A stretch of 64,000 nucleotides of DNA from an uncultured Candidatus Pelagibacter sp. (GTDB lineage Bacteria > Pseudomonadota > Alphaproteobacteria > Pelagibacterales > Pelagibacteraceae): assembly GCF_943788075.1 (NCBI RefSeq), contig NZ_CALSOW010000004.1:157995-221994 (forward strand), in the 5' to 3' direction. The notes beneath the pieces were generated by a model, which worked only from the letters and a program-made list of their open reading frames with translations, had not been told where the DNA came from and did no database searches. Both the position numbers and the translations under genes were made by a program. Shown piece after piece: positions 49,364 to 57,574 of the stretch. Every line of letters begins with the position of its first letter. Position 1 is the first letter of the stretch.

Positions 49364-50148
49364 TTATTAAAAACTTTTGGAAACCAATCCTCTCTCATTA
49401 CATCTCCAGTTTCTAAATTAATTCCATAAAATGGTGGAGAAGTTGGACCTCCTCTATCAATATATTTAACATCATCACCTATAAATCTCATTGAAAATGC
49501 CCTCCTAGATTTTGAAGTATTATTCCCAGTTGAGCCATGCACAATTTTAAAATTAAATAATACAGCATCACCTAAATTAAGTTCTGGGATTAAAATATTT
49601 TTTTCAAATTCTTCTAATGGAGGTAAATCCATAAAAGAACTATCATCTTGATACCAAGATTGATTATTAGACCATTTTGTAGGTCTAATTAATTTTTGCC
49701 ATTTATGAGAGCCCAAAATTAATTTAAGATTATTTTTATTATCCACTTCATCTAATGGTATCCAAAAACTTCCTGTATCATTACCATCAACACAGTAATA
49801 AGGCATATCTTGGTGCCAAGGTGTTTCTTTAAATGTGCTTGGTTCCTTTATGAAAATATGTTCATGAAAAATTTGAGATGATTTAGAATTAGTTGCTTCA
49901 GCAACAATTTGAGCTCCATGTGAATTAAAAATACAATCTTTAAACTCCTCTATTCTTTCCCAATTACAATAATCTTCAAAAAATCTACCATTGTTATCAT
50001 TTACATTCTCTCGTCCATGTTTACTGGGGTTATCTAAAACTTTTTGAAAACCTTTTCTTAATGGCTCTATCCATTTTTTAAAAATATCTTTAACAATTAT
50101 TACTCCATCTGTTTGATAATCTTTAATTTGCTTTTCAGATAGAAACAT
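49360..50148 (-). CDS. PhyH-family Fe(II)/2-oxoglutarate dioxygenase
   Basis: A 262-residue phytanoyl-CoA dioxygenase-like enzyme. The facial triad is His112, Asp114 (WHQDMPYY) and His204 (IVHGSTGNN), with Arg in RRAFSMRF near 215-221 to bind 2-oxoglutarate. It would hydroxylate or demethylate a small substrate. It starts 2 bp after the last permease gene of an amino-acid-type ABC importer, so it is likely the last gene of that operon and acts on the imported solute (inference). Confidence 0.85.
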   Translation of the reverse strand: MFLSEKQIKDYQTDGVIIVKDIFKKWIEPLRKGFQKVLDNPSKHGRENVNDNNGRFFEDYCNWERIEEFKDCIFNSHGAQIVAEATNSKSSQIFHEHIFIKEPSTFKETPWHQDMPYYCVDGNDTGSFWIPLDEVDNKNNLKLILGSHKWQKLIRPTKWSNNQSWYQDDSSFMDLPPLEEFEKNILIPELNLGDAVLFNFKIVHGSTGNNTSKSRRAFSMRFIGDDVKYIDRGGPTSPPFYGINLETGDVMREDWFPKVFNN

Positions 50149-50150
50149 TT

Positions 50151-50828
50151 TTATTGTTGAAAACTATATTTTTTCTCTAAGTATTTAATGACATTATGAA
50201 TGATAAAAGTCATGAATAAATAAATTCCACCCGCAACAATAAATACCTCTATTGGTTTAAAAGTTGTTGAAATAATATATTTCGCAACACCTGTTAAGTC
50301 CATTAAGGTAACAGTACTTGCTAAGGAAGTCCCTTTCATCATCAGTATTATTTCATTTCCATATGCTGGTAATGATTGTCTAATCGCTATTGGAATTTGA
50401 ATTTTGTAAAAAATTATTTTGCTCGATATTCCTAAACTTTTACCGGCTTCAATAATGCCTGGTTTGATTGTCTGAAATGCAGATCTTAGTATCTCAGATG
50501 TATAAGCACCAGTATTTAAAGTAAAAGCTATAATTGCACACCAGTAAGGTTCTTTTAAAATAACCCACAAAAATGTTGATCTTAAATATTCAATCTGTCC
50601 TAAGCCAAAATAAATTATGAAAATTTGAACCAATAAAGGCGTTCCTCTAAAAACATAAGAGTATCCATAAGCAAATTTATTAATAAATATATTTTTATTT
50701 AATCTTAAAATTGCAAACAATAATCCAAGAAATAATCCAAAGAATAAAGAAACAGATAAAAGTTTTAAAGTAACAATCGTTGCACCTAATAATTTGGGAA
50801 AGCTGGTAAACATTAATTCAAAATCCAT
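50151..50828 (-). CDS. Polar amino-acid ABC permease, HisM-like
   Basis: A 225-residue permease with five helices and the EAA loop (EAGKSLGISSKIIFYKIQIP, about 135-155). The N-terminal FRGTPLLVQIFIIYFGLGQ is typical of the His/Glu/Arg/opine permeases. It pairs with the preceding permease, whose stop overlaps its start by one base. No ATP-binding gene lies in the operon. Confidence 0.88.
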   Translation of the reverse strand: MDFELMFTSFPKLLGATIVTLKLLSVSLFFGLFLGLLFAILRLNKNIFINKFAYGYSYVFRGTPLLVQIFIIYFGLGQIEYLRSTFLWVILKEPYWCAIIAFTLNTGAYTSEILRSAFQTIKPGIIEAGKSLGISSKIIFYKIQIPIAIRQSLPAYGNEIILMMKGTSLASTVTLMDLTGVAKYIISTTFKPIEVFIVAGGIYLFMTFIIHNVIKYLEKKYSFQQ

Positions 50829-51521
50829 TAATACCCCCTGCTATATCTAGCTTCTAATCTATTGATTAGTTTCATGCTTAAATAAGTAAGCAATAAATAT
50901 AAAACTGCAGCAAATGAATAAAAGAATAATGGATCTCTAGTAGAGCCTGCTGCAATATAAGATTGTCTCATAATCTCAACTAAACCTGTAACTGAAATAA
51001 GAGATGTATCTTTTAGAGTAATCTGCCAAACGTTACTTAAGTTTGGAATAGCAAGTCTTAACATTTGAGGCAATATTATTTTATAAAACTGTACAAATTT
51101 ACTTACTCCTAAAACTTTAGCAGCTTCAAACTGACCTTTATCTATTGATTGAATTGCACCTCGGAACACTTCGGTTGAATAAGCGCCTGAAATTATTCCA
51201 ATCGCCATCGAGCCTGTAATAAAAGCATTAATCTCTATATATTCAAAATAACCAAAGATAGATGCAACATACATTATTGCACCACTTCCGCCAAAAAAGA
51301 AAAGATAGATTACTAACAAGTTCAGGAACACCACGAATAACAGTTGTGTAAAAATTTCCAATTAAATTTAAAGATTTATACTTAGATAATTTTAAAGGAG
51401 TGAATATAAGTGCAAAGAAAAATCCAATAAACATTGCTGTAACAGAGACAGCTATGGTCATTAGGGTTGCATAAAATAATTCATCACCCCAACCTGTTTT
51501 ACCAAATGCGAGAAGTTCCAT
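50828..51521 (-). CDS. Polar amino-acid ABC permease, HisQ-like, frameshifted
   Basis: The N-terminal piece (start 51521) has the first helices and TVIRGVPELV; the C-terminal piece has EAAKVLGVSKFVQFYKIILP (EAA loop) and runs to 50828. The frame breaks at 51307-51322: deleting one base gives RGVPELLVIYLFFFGGSG in one frame. Joined length is about 230 residues, normal for this permease. Its start codon is 5 bp past a perfect hairpin. Confidence 0.85.
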
Positions 51522-51526
51522 ATAGA

Positions 51527-51553
51527 TTGGCGACTATATATTATAGTCGCCAA
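51527..51553 (-). promoter_or_regulatory. Perfect 12-bp hairpin between binding protein and permease genes
   Basis: TTGGCGACTATA (51527-51538) pairs exactly with TATAGTCGCCAA (51542-51553) around a 3-nt loop. On the minus-strand mRNA the stem ends 5 nt before the HisQ-like ATG and starts 12 nt after the binding-protein stop. No run of U follows, so it is not a standard terminator. It could stabilise the binding-protein mRNA and limit ribosome access to the permease cistron. Confidence 0.65.
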
Positions 51554-51565
51554 ATCTGAAATTAA

Positions 51566-52417
51566 TTACATAGAAGCGTCGAAACCAAAGTGCTTAATAG
51601 CAAGTTTGCTAATAATTCCTTGTTTTCTAGCTTTATCAATTGCTTTGTTGAAGTCTTTTAGAAGTTTAGCGTCTCTTTTACCGATCGCATCATCTCCACC
51701 TTGTCTAATACCAACACCAACACCATTACCAAATGCACCACCTGAAAAAGTTGGTCCAACTAACGTAACTGGTTTACCTGATTTGTCAGCATAATCTGTA
51801 AATGCAACAGCTGCTGCTAATGCAACATCACATCTTCCAGAAGTAAGATCTAAGTTAACTTCATCTTGAGTTTTGTAAGTTCTAACATTTACACTTCCAA
51901 CATCACCAGACTCTAAAAAGTTTTGGTGAATAGTTCCTGTTTGAGTACAAACAGTTTTACCAGCAAGTGCACCTGTTATAGTTTTAAGTGCTTTTTTAAC
52001 AGAAGATCCACCTAAAGTTAAGTTAACACCTTCTGGAGTATCCATGCCTTCTAAGCTTGAACCTTTCATTACTGCAAGTGATGCTACTTCATCCGCATAA
52101 CCTTGTGAAAAAGTAATTGTTTTTTGTCTTTCAGCAGTAATTGACATTCCAGCCATAATCGCATCAAACTTTCTCATTAACAAAGCTGGAATCATTCCAT
52201 CCCAATCTTGCTCAACAATAGTACACTCATGTTTCATGATTGCACAAAGTTCTTGTGCTAACTCAACCTCAAAACCAATAAGATTGCCTGAAGCATCTTT
52301 AGAGTTCCATGGAGGATAAGCGCCTTCAGTTCCAATTTTTATTTTGTCAGCGTAAACATTCCCAATGACTAATAAAGAAGCTAGAACTGTTAAAATAGTT
52401 TTTTTGAATATATTCAT
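51566..52417 (-). CDS. Amino-acid ABC transporter substrate-binding protein
   Basis: A 283-residue periplasmic binding protein (SBP_bac_3, HisJ/ArgT-like). Signal peptide about residues 1-23 (ending NVYA), then KIGTEGAYPPWNSKDASG, IVEQDWDGMIPALLMRKFDA (split here), MAGMSITAERQKTITFS and the late ACAQTGTIHQNFLE-like TVCTQTGTIHQNFLE. Likely ligand: a basic or polar amino acid or amino-acid derivative. First gene of the SBP-permease-permease-PhyH operon. Confidence 0.9.
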   Translation of the reverse strand: MNIFKKTILTVLASLLVIGNVYADKIKIGTEGAYPPWNSKDASGNLIGFEVELAQELCAIMKHECTIVEQDWDGMIPALLMRKFDAIMAGMSITAERQKTITFSQGYADEVASLAVMKGSSLEGMDTPEGVNLTLGGSSVKKALKTITGALAGKTVCTQTGTIHQNFLESGDVGSVNVRTYKTQDEVNLDLTSGRCDVALAAAVAFTDYADKSGKPVTLVGPTFSGGAFGNGVGVGIRQGGDDAIGKRDAKLLKDFNKAIDKARKQGIISKLAIKHFGFDASM

Positions 52418-52476
52418 TATTTTCTCCTTTAAATTTGAGCAATTATTTCACAGATTTAATAATTTAAAAAGAAAAA

Positions 52477-53517
52477 TTAATGATTGATTGACGATGAAAA
52501 ATTCCAAGAGCAATCAAAACTAGGGATATAAACTCTAGATAATTTAGTATTTCCAAAATGATGATTAAATACATTTAGCCAACTATCTACTTGTTTTGGT
52601 TTCTTATCTTGGCTTCCAACTTGAGCAGTAATTACGCCCTTAGGCTTTAAAATCCTAATCATAGAATCCATATTTTTAGCAGCAAGATCTATACAAAACT
52701 GATCGTCATTAAGATCAACAAAAATATGATCATATGTATCATCTTCTACTGACTTGATACTTTCAAAAGCATCACCCCAAACACATTTTACAGAATTTTT
52801 CTCAGTTGCTTTTTTTCCAATATCCCCTAAATGTTTATTGCATACATCGACAACTTCCGGATCTAGTTCAAACCAGTCTACAAAATTGAAATCTTTCGAA
52901 ATACATTCTCTTGCAACACCACCATCTCCACCACCAATAATTGCAGCTCTTTCATTATTTTGATTTAAATTAAGACCAGCACCAACAAATGTAGAGCTAT
53001 ATAAATGCTCGTCTGTAGCAGCAACTTGTATTTCTCCATCAATAAATAAAGATTTGCCAAATTGTTCTAACTCTAAAATCTCAATATGTTGTCCAACTTT
53101 AGATTTAAAATCTTCAAGAACATCATTTACTACATAAGATTTTTGCAAACCTGGTGAACTATAAATGTCATGATAAAGAGATTTTGTGTCTCTGTTAAAT
53201 TCTTTTTTAACTATTCTTTTATGTGCAAATGCTTTCTTTATAATATCAATTGCAATTGATGGATTTACTTTTCCACATGTAAAAAAATCAAAACTAATTA
53301 TCCCTTTTTCAGGAAATGTATGAAAACTAATGTGACTTTCAGCTAATAAAGCTAAAATAGTAAAACCTTGTGGTTCAAACTTATATTTTGAAATATTTAA
53401 AATTGTAACTTCTGCAGCTTTCGCAATATCATGTATTACTTTTTCATAAACAGAAGGATCGTATTCCTTGGTAGTTCCAATAATATCTAAGGTAATGTGC
53501 TCACCAACTTTAGTCAT
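52477..53517 (-). CDS. speDE: AdoMet decarboxylase-spermidine synthase fusion
   Basis: A 346-residue fusion. Residues 1-125 are a class 1b AdoMet decarboxylase: the self-cleavage site is LLAESHISFHTFPEKG with Ser61 becoming the pyruvoyl group, and Cys81 is the usual acid. Residues about 130-346 are a spermidine synthase with the AIIGGGDGGVARE motif binding decarboxylated AdoMet and an acidic HIFVDLNDD. I took ATG 53517 over 53571 because the decarboxylase domain begins there. It supplies aminopropyl donor and transfers it to putrescine in one chain. Such fusions are known in several bacterial phyla, including Pelagibacter. Confidence 0.92.
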   Translation of the reverse strand: MTKVGEHITLDIIGTTKEYDPSVYEKVIHDIAKAAEVTILNISKYKFEPQGFTILALLAESHISFHTFPEKGIISFDFFTCGKVNPSIAIDIIKKAFAHKRIVKKEFNRDTKSLYHDIYSSPGLQKSYVVNDVLEDFKSKVGQHIEILELEQFGKSLFIDGEIQVAATDEHLYSSTFVGAGLNLNQNNERAAIIGGGDGGVARECISKDFNFVDWFELDPEVVDVCNKHLGDIGKKATEKNSVKCVWGDAFESIKSVEDDTYDHIFVDLNDDQFCIDLAAKNMDSMIRILKPKGVITAQVGSQDKKPKQVDSWLNVFNHHFGNTKLSRVYIPSFDCSWNFSSSINH

Positions 53518-53592
53518 AAGTATTTTAGTTTTAAAAAAAAGTCTTGATATAGATATTAGCACTATTTTCAATGAAAATATATAATCGCTAAA

Positions 53593-54117
53593 CTAGAAAT
53601 CACTCATCTTAATATGAAATAATTTAGCTCCCTTTTTGCAATTTTCTGTCCAATCTAGGGGAGCATTATCATCAGCATTATCTGATATGAATTTAAAACA
53701 TTTAAACTCTACACTCTCAAGTTTACATACTTTCGCTAAAGCATAAGCTTCCATATCAACAAGATCTACGTTCATCTCAATTTGTTTATTTACAAAACTA
53801 TCTCCACTGCCACAGGAAAGTCCTTCATCAGAATTAATTATTTCATTAATATTATCAAATGGAGTTTCACCTAATTTAAGATCTAGCAAACCTCTGACAT
53901 CCATATCTCTTTGGTAAAATTTTGTGCATTCAATAATCCCAGATAATCCTTTTTTCACAGCTCCTGCTGTACCATAATTAATTACTTCTGATGGTTTATA
54001 TTTATGAATTAATTTAGTTAAATTATAGGTAGCGTTAATTTTACCCACACCAACATGATAAAAATAATTAAGTCCTACAGTTTCTTCTTTCAAAGCTGCA
54101 ACAAATAATTTATTCAT
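53593..54117 (-). CDS. MTA/SAH nucleosidase-like phosphorylase
   Basis: A 174-residue phosphorylase-superfamily protein with FVAALKEETVGL, VGVGKINATYNLTK, NYGTAGAVKKGL and the catalytic DMEAYALAKVC region. It is shorter than the usual 220-240 residues. It sits downstream of a divergent apt and upstream of the speDE fusion on the same strand. That fits hydrolysis of the methylthioadenosine released by spermidine synthesis (inference from motifs and context). Confidence 0.78.
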   Translation of the reverse strand: MNKLFVAALKEETVGLNYFYHVGVGKINATYNLTKLIHKYKPSEVINYGTAGAVKKGLSGIIECTKFYQRDMDVRGLLDLKLGETPFDNINEIINSDEGLSCGSGDSFVNKQIEMNVDLVDMEAYALAKVCKLESVEFKCFKFISDNADDNAPLDWTENCKKGAKLFHIKMSDF

Positions 54118-54122
54118 AAAAA

Positions 54123-54650
54123 ATGGACTTAAAAAAATATATTAGATCAATACCAGATTATCCCAAAAAAGGAATTCTTTTTAGGGATATTACGACTCTA
54201 ATTAAAAATGAAAATGCTTTTGCGGAAACTATTAATCAAATAGTTGAAAGATCAAAAAAATATAATTTTACAAAAATTGCAGCAATAGAATCACGTGGTT
54301 TTGTATTCGCATCAGCAGTTTCTTATATTTTAAAGAAACCGTTTATAATGCTTAGAAAAAAAAATAAATTACCCGCAGATGTTCATTCAATCGATTTTGA
54401 ACTTGAATACGGAACGGCTACAATTGAGGTTCATAAAGACTCTTTAGATGAAAATGATAATGTTTTAATTATTGATGACCTGATTGCAACTGGAGGTACA
54501 GCAGAAGCTGCTGCAAAACTTGTTGAAATGTCAAAAAGTAAAGTTGCAGCTTTCGTATTTGTAATTAACTTATTTGACTTAGGTGGATCTGATAATTTGG
54601 TAAAGAAAAACTACCAAGTTGAAAATTTAATAGAGTTTCCAGGACATTAA
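54123..54650 (+). CDS. apt: Adenine phosphoribosyltransferase
   Basis: A 175-residue Apt, normal length. The PRPP motif is VLIIDDLIATGGTAEAA (about 117-133), with GILFRDITTLI and IESRGFVFASA at the N-terminal half. It converts adenine plus PRPP to AMP, salvaging adenine from the divergent nucleosidase. Its ATG is 5 bp from that gene's ATG. The stop codon lies at the edge of the island attachment repeat. Confidence 0.93.
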   Translation: MDLKKYIRSIPDYPKKGILFRDITTLIKNENAFAETINQIVERSKKYNFTKIAAIESRGFVFASAVSYILKKPFIMLRKKNKLPADVHSIDFELEYGTATIEVHKDSLDENDNVLIIDDLIATGGTAEAAAKLVEMSKSKVAAFVFVINLFDLGGSDNLVKKNYQVENLIEFPGH

Positions 54651-54669
54651 TTGATAGCTAAAAATGTTG

Positions 54670-54693
54670 AACCTTAAATAAGGCTTAATTTTT
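54670..54693 (+). terminator. Hairpin and T-run after apt
   Basis: AACCTTA and TAAGGCTT form a short stem (CCTTA/TAAGG plus flanking A-T pairs) followed on the plus strand by a TTTTT run. It starts 20 bp after the apt stop and is well placed as its terminator; read on the minus strand it would follow the tRNA 3' end. It lies wholly within the attachment repeat, so the island carries a second copy at about 61077-61100. Confidence 0.45.
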
Positions 54694-54739
54694 GGTAGCG
54701 GGAAGTGGGATCGAACCACTGACCTCAGGCTTATGAGTC
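54693..54739 (-). pseudogene. tRNA-Met 3' fragment
   Basis: 47 nt identical to the 3' part of the intact tRNA-Met at 61100-61146, from the anticodon region (54733-54735) through the T arm to CCA. The 5' half (D arm, acceptor 5' strand) is missing, so it cannot fold into a tRNA. It is the remnant left when the island inserted and brought its own 3' end. Confidence 0.9.
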
Positions 54740-55081
54740 TATCGCCATGAACCCTTGTCACCTACTCTAAAACAATTACTCCTGTAAATGCTCTCTATCC
54801 TTTCTAGTGACATTGAATCAAATTAAAGAATCTTAGTCAAGAACCAATGTCATTGACGCATTAGAGACGCAATAGTGGTACCAGTCCGATTTCAAAAATA
54901 AAAAGTTTAAGTAACCCTATCCCACCTAAAATTCAAAAAATGTTACTTCTACTCTAGCCTGTAATACTGTGTTTGTTTCATTCATAGACCTAAAAAATTT
55001 TGCAAAATTTCTAAACCTTTTGATATGAAGATTTGTTAATTAACCAGGATTCAAGAAGCCTGAGGCGTGGCTATGAATGTT
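54740..55081. other. Non-coding island margin
   Basis: About 340 bp between the distal attachment repeat and the oxidase gene. I see no convincing gene. It has an 8-bp inverted repeat, TGACATTG (54808-54815) and CAATGTCA (54845-54852), with a 29-nt loop, which could be an integrase arm site or chance. Possible decayed coding remnants are too short to assign. Confidence 0.5.
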
Positions 55082-56437
55082 TTATAATTCTTTTCCAGCT
55101 TTAAGTTCACGCCACTTAATAATAGCATTAGCCCCTAAGTAAGAAATAGGTTTAGGAGGCAATTTTTTTGGTGCATCGTAGGATTTCATATCATTAACGA
55201 TAGCTGAATCTGTGTTCGTTGCTAAATCTACCGCACCAATTCCTGCTAAAGTGCCTTTTGCAGTACCAATACCATTTTGACAACAAGCTGAAAAAATATT
55301 TTTATCTACTTCACCAAAAGCTGGCACTGAATTTAATGACAAACATAACCTTCCAGCCCATCTATATTCCATTTCAACATCTGACAACATTGGAAATCTA
55401 TCATTAAAACTTTTATCTTGATCATTGCCAAATTTACTTACTCTTTGCTCTGAAACTTCCATCGATGGATCAAAGGTCCAACGATTACGTATTGCAATTC
55501 TATCCCCATTAATCCCAGTAATTTTTCTAACCGTTGATCCCATTGGATTTGAAGGAGTAACACCCCATTTTTTTTCACCTCCAAGTTTTGTTAGTTGATC
55601 TTTAGTTAGTTTTTTAGTTATAGATGCGTAGGTAAACACATGCATTAATCGTTTTTCAAAAAAACCAAACGATTCAGCATGACCGTTTACAGCCATAATA
55701 ATTTTTTTTGTAATAACTGAACCTGTTGGGGTTTTTATTTCCCAATTATCATTATTTTTTTTAATCTCTATTGCTGGGCTATGCTCATAGATTGAAAATT
55801 TATTTCCATTAGATTGTGAAATACCATTAGCCAATTTACTTATATAAAGAGCCGGTTGAAGCATAAGACAGCCTGGTAAAAAAAGCCCACTTTTATAAAA
55901 AGTTGAACCAGTAATTTTCTCCATCTCAAAAGATGATAAGTTTTTATATTGTTCACCAAGTTGATCTAAATGCTGAGCATATTCTTTGTTATGCTTTTCA
56001 CCATTAATATTTACAGCACCATTAATACGTCCACTAGGTTCTACCGCTTCAGTAGGCATTGAATATTCTTCAGCAGCATCTTTAGCAAATTGTAGTGCCT
56101 GTCTATTTAATTTAATATGTTTTTGATCAACTTCTATTTTATCTTGGTAAGAACCTGAGCCAAGTTCATGAGGTAGATCAATCATAAAACCTGAATTTCT
56201 ACCTGCAGGTCCAGCTGCAATTTCTGAGGCTTCTATTAATGCGATCTTATCTGTGTTTGTAATTTGACATAATCTCCTTGCAGCAGATAATCCTGCAAAG
56301 CCACCACCAACTATAAGCCAATCAGTTATAATCTTATTTTCTAATTTTGGATATCTGGGTTGATCTGGAATAATACTTCGCCAAGCTGGAGGTCCTGGAT
56401 CCCGAGGCAATCTTTTTGCAACTCGAGTATTAGACAT
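55082..56437 (-). CDS. FAD-dependent oxidase, DAO/PuuB-like
   Basis: A 451-residue DAO-superfamily flavoprotein. The FAD-binding LIVGGGFAGLSAARRL is at 41-56 after an unusual N-terminal RLPRDPGPPAWRSIIPDQP, and GPAGRNSGFMIDLPHE follows near 74-89. It resembles gamma-glutamylputrescine oxidase and related amine or amino-acid oxidases, producing an imine and H2O2 or passing electrons on. Its start shares a base with the DapA-family gene's stop, so the two are co-expressed. Substrate not determinable. Island cargo. Confidence 0.82.
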   Translation of the reverse strand: MSNTRVAKRLPRDPGPPAWRSIIPDQPRYPKLENKIITDWLIVGGGFAGLSAARRLCQITNTDKIALIEASEIAAGPAGRNSGFMIDLPHELGSGSYQDKIEVDQKHIKLNRQALQFAKDAAEEYSMPTEAVEPSGRINGAVNINGEKHNKEYAQHLDQLGEQYKNLSSFEMEKITGSTFYKSGLFLPGCLMLQPALYISKLANGISQSNGNKFSIYEHSPAIEIKKNNDNWEIKTPTGSVITKKIIMAVNGHAESFGFFEKRLMHVFTYASITKKLTKDQLTKLGGEKKWGVTPSNPMGSTVRKITGINGDRIAIRNRWTFDPSMEVSEQRVSKFGNDQDKSFNDRFPMLSDVEMEYRWAGRLCLSLNSVPAFGEVDKNIFSACCQNGIGTAKGTLAGIGAVDLATNTDSAIVNDMKSYDAPKKLPPKPISYLGANAIIKWRELKAGKEL

Positions 56438-57336
56438 TATCCAATTTCCTTAATGGTATTATTCATAGTGTTAATGATATTTTCAAATTCTTTTTTTTCA
56501 ATTTCATTTAATTGCTGTAATGGCAGACGAGGTATGCCTGCGTTAATTCCTTTTATTGTAACCCCATATTTTATTGATTGAACAAATTTACCCCCCTGCT
56601 CTAAATTTTTCATCAATGGCAACATAGCATCCCAAATCTTTTTGCCTTTAGCAAAGTCATTTTCAACAGCACATGCTTTCCATAAAGCAATGTGAGCAGT
56701 AGCTGAAAAGTTACTACCAGCACAAACCCAGCTTTTAACACCCGCTTGAAAGTATTCGTAAGCTTGGTCATCCATTCCACAACATAATGCTATGTTTGGG
56801 TATTTCTTAATTAGATAACCAATTCTATCCATTTCACCTGAGCTTTCTTTTATTCCAGAAAAATTTTTTGATTGACTAACAAGGTTTAAAAATTCTTCAT
56901 CCATATTTACTGAAGTACGACCTGGATAATTATAAAGCAAAACAGGAAGGTTTACTGATTGCTCAATTGCAATTGCATTAATCGCATTCTCTTTACTGGT
57001 TGGTACAGCGTAAGGTGGTGATGATATCATTATGGCATCTGCACCATTAGATTTTGCTGATTGTGCAATTAAAATCGAGTCTTCTGTTCTAATTACTCCA
57101 CCCGTACCAGCAATAAAGGTTACCCTCTTATCTATAATTTCTGAACTCAGTTTTAATAAATAAAGTCTTTCCTCTAAGGTTTGGGCGTAGTTTTCTCCAG
57201 TAGATCCAGCCACAACAATTCCATGAACACCTTCTTCAATAATTTTATTGATAACTTCAGCGTAAGCTTTTTCATTGATTGAATAGTCGTCATTAAATGG
57301 TGTAATTAAAGCTGTATAGATACCGTTCAGTTTCAT
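56437..57336 (-). CDS. DapA/NanA-family lyase or dehydratase
   Basis: A 299-residue class I aldolase-fold protein. It has GSTGE at 44-48, a catalytic Tyr135 in LLYNYPGRTS and the Schiff-base Lys163 in SGIKESSGE. Possible reactions include pyruvate aldol cleavage or deamination of 4-hydroxy-pyrroline-2-carboxylate, as in hydroxyproline pathways that pair a DAO-type oxidase with a DapA homologue. AAGGAG precedes the start. A core lysine-pathway role is less likely given the island setting and oxidase partner. Confidence 0.82.
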   Translation of the reverse strand: MKLNGIYTALITPFNDDYSINEKAYAEVINKIIEEGVHGIVVAGSTGENYAQTLEERLYLLKLSSEIIDKRVTFIAGTGGVIRTEDSILIAQSAKSNGADAIMISSPPYAVPTSKENAINAIAIEQSVNLPVLLYNYPGRTSVNMDEEFLNLVSQSKNFSGIKESSGEMDRIGYLIKKYPNIALCCGMDDQAYEYFQAGVKSWVCAGSNFSATAHIALWKACAVENDFAKGKKIWDAMLPLMKNLEQGGKFVQSIKYGVTIKGINAGIPRLPLQQLNEIEKKEFENIINTMNNTIKEIG

Positions 57337-57574
57337 TTAAATTCAATCTCCTTAAATAGTTAATTACTAACCACTATAATTAATAGGTGTATATTCAAAC
57401 CCTATCAAACCTCTAATCAAGTGTCTAGGTGATGGAATGGTAGTTACTTAATAAAATAGATGATGGTTAGAATTATAAGGATAATGATAATCCAAATATA
57501 AGCTAAATCAATTCAACAATAAACAAGAGAATGTGATACATAATGCCTAAACCATTAACTAAAAAGAATAAACT

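Larger units (their letters stand above)
54661..54739. repeat. Attachment repeat, distal copy
   Basis: 79-bp sequence repeated at 61068-61146 with two substitutions (54669 G versus C; 54687 A versus G). Weaker similarity extends to 54649, through the apt stop. The match ends abruptly after 54739, which corresponds to the anticodon-loop/stem region of the tRNA, a common crossover site for tyrosine integrases. This copy keeps only the tRNA 3' half, so it is the empty-site side left by insertion. Confidence 0.88.

Noticed and set aside
53518..53592. Polyamine-responsive leader RNA before speDE
   Set aside because: The 75-bp region shows no convincing long stem or conserved motif that I recognise.
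54733..54739. A second functional tRNA-Met
   Set aside because: The 5' half is absent: no D arm or acceptor 5' strand, so it is a remnant.
57337..57574. Non-coding RNA between the DapA-family and OYE genes
   Set aside because: Only short AT-rich repeats and no strong hairpin with T-run; it is adequate as a divergent promoter region.
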